Shown here: positions 63,966-64,000 of the stretch, one piece after another
How positions within the stretch are numbered: the stretch's first letter is position 1
Layout: each line of letters starts with the position of its first letter
Assembly: GCA_025992315.1 (NCBI GenBank)
Contig: DAJPHG010000001.1
Span: 930,001 to 994,000, forward strand
DNA: 64,000 bases
Source: HGM10766 sp900757295
GTDB lineage: Bacteria > Bacillota_I > Bacilli_A > RF39 > UBA660
Reading direction: 5' to 3'
Program-made: the position numbers and the translations under genes
The notes under the pieces: model-generated
Seen by the model: only the letters and a program-made list of their open reading frames with translations
What the model was told of the DNA's origin: nothing
Databases searched by the model: none

Positions 63966-64000
63966 TTAATTATTAACGATGATATCTCCACAGTCATTAT
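63966..64000 (-). CDS. Possible 3' end of a minus-strand gene
   Basis: A frame ending in a TAA at 63968-63966 reads NDCGDIIVNN from the window edge. Only eleven codons are visible, so this is tentative. A GGATC/GATCC hairpin (63948-63964) between it and the LysR fragment would fit a shared terminator. Confidence 0.3.
   Translation of the reverse strand, partial: NDCGDIIVNN

Overview
The window is AT-rich bacterial chromosome from a low-GC Firmicute. Its gene content resembles uncultured gut Bacilli near the Erysipelotrichia/Mollicutes border (RF39-like); that placement is inference from gene families, since no rRNA is present. Trp is encoded by TGG, and TGA is a real stop (for example at the rimM-trmD and ruvB ends), so the standard bacterial code applies. 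The cell divides with FtsK and FtsW and carries peptidoglycan-active enzymes, so it is not a wall-less mycoplasma. Its SMC is short like that of mycoplasmas.

Layout. 1-3 kb: end of a SUF operon (sufS, sufU), then a serine T-box and serS. 3-8.6 kb: a SigE-like sigma factor, several small membrane proteins, a cysteine-less thioredoxin-like protein, miaB and a DUF192 protein. 8.6-13.6 kb: ftsK, an orphan amidoligase-fold gene, rimM-trmD. 13.6-23.6 kb: comEA-comEC, holA, ruvAB, queA, a flippase-like gene and tgt. 23.6-30 kb: cell-surface genes (pilin-like protein, M23 peptidase, polysaccharide deacetylase, lysozyme-fold protein) and a HerA-like ATPase. 30.7-31.7 kb: a probable 6S RNA next to tcdA, the order found around bsrA in Bacillus subtilis. 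31.7-41 kb: gpsA, rarA, a Xer recombinase, a ZIP transporter, mnmA, a SpoIIM-like protein, mscL and lineage-specific genes. 41-48.5 kb, minus strand: uvrC, an rnfC/rnfD-like pair, dnaG, the main sigma factor and trmK in one operon. 48.5-58 kb: ftsW, a YjcZ-like small protein, a membrane-lysozyme fusion, def, smc-rnc, yidD and a ZnuA-like lipoprotein.

The right end is accessory. A tRNA-Ser(GCT) gene at 57950-58040 has its 3' 62 bases repeated (two mismatches) at 59983-60044. The roughly 2-kb insert between them is a decayed integrative element. It keeps paired repeats near both ends, a broken excisionase gene and one intact cargo gene with a strong promoter, a possible operator and a terminator. 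After it come tRNA-Lys, tRNA-Ile and tRNA-Glu, an orphan LytTR response regulator, and a deletion scar joining the 3' parts of a PHP gene and a LysR gene.

The observations most worth following are the tRNA-Ser element and its repeat-protein cargo, the isolated RnfC/RnfD-like pair in the dnaG-rpoD operon, the membrane-lysozyme fusion, the scattered sporulation-family genes, the cysteine-less thioredoxin-like protein with an apparent ATA start, and the promoter sequence shared by comEA and an M23 peptidase gene.
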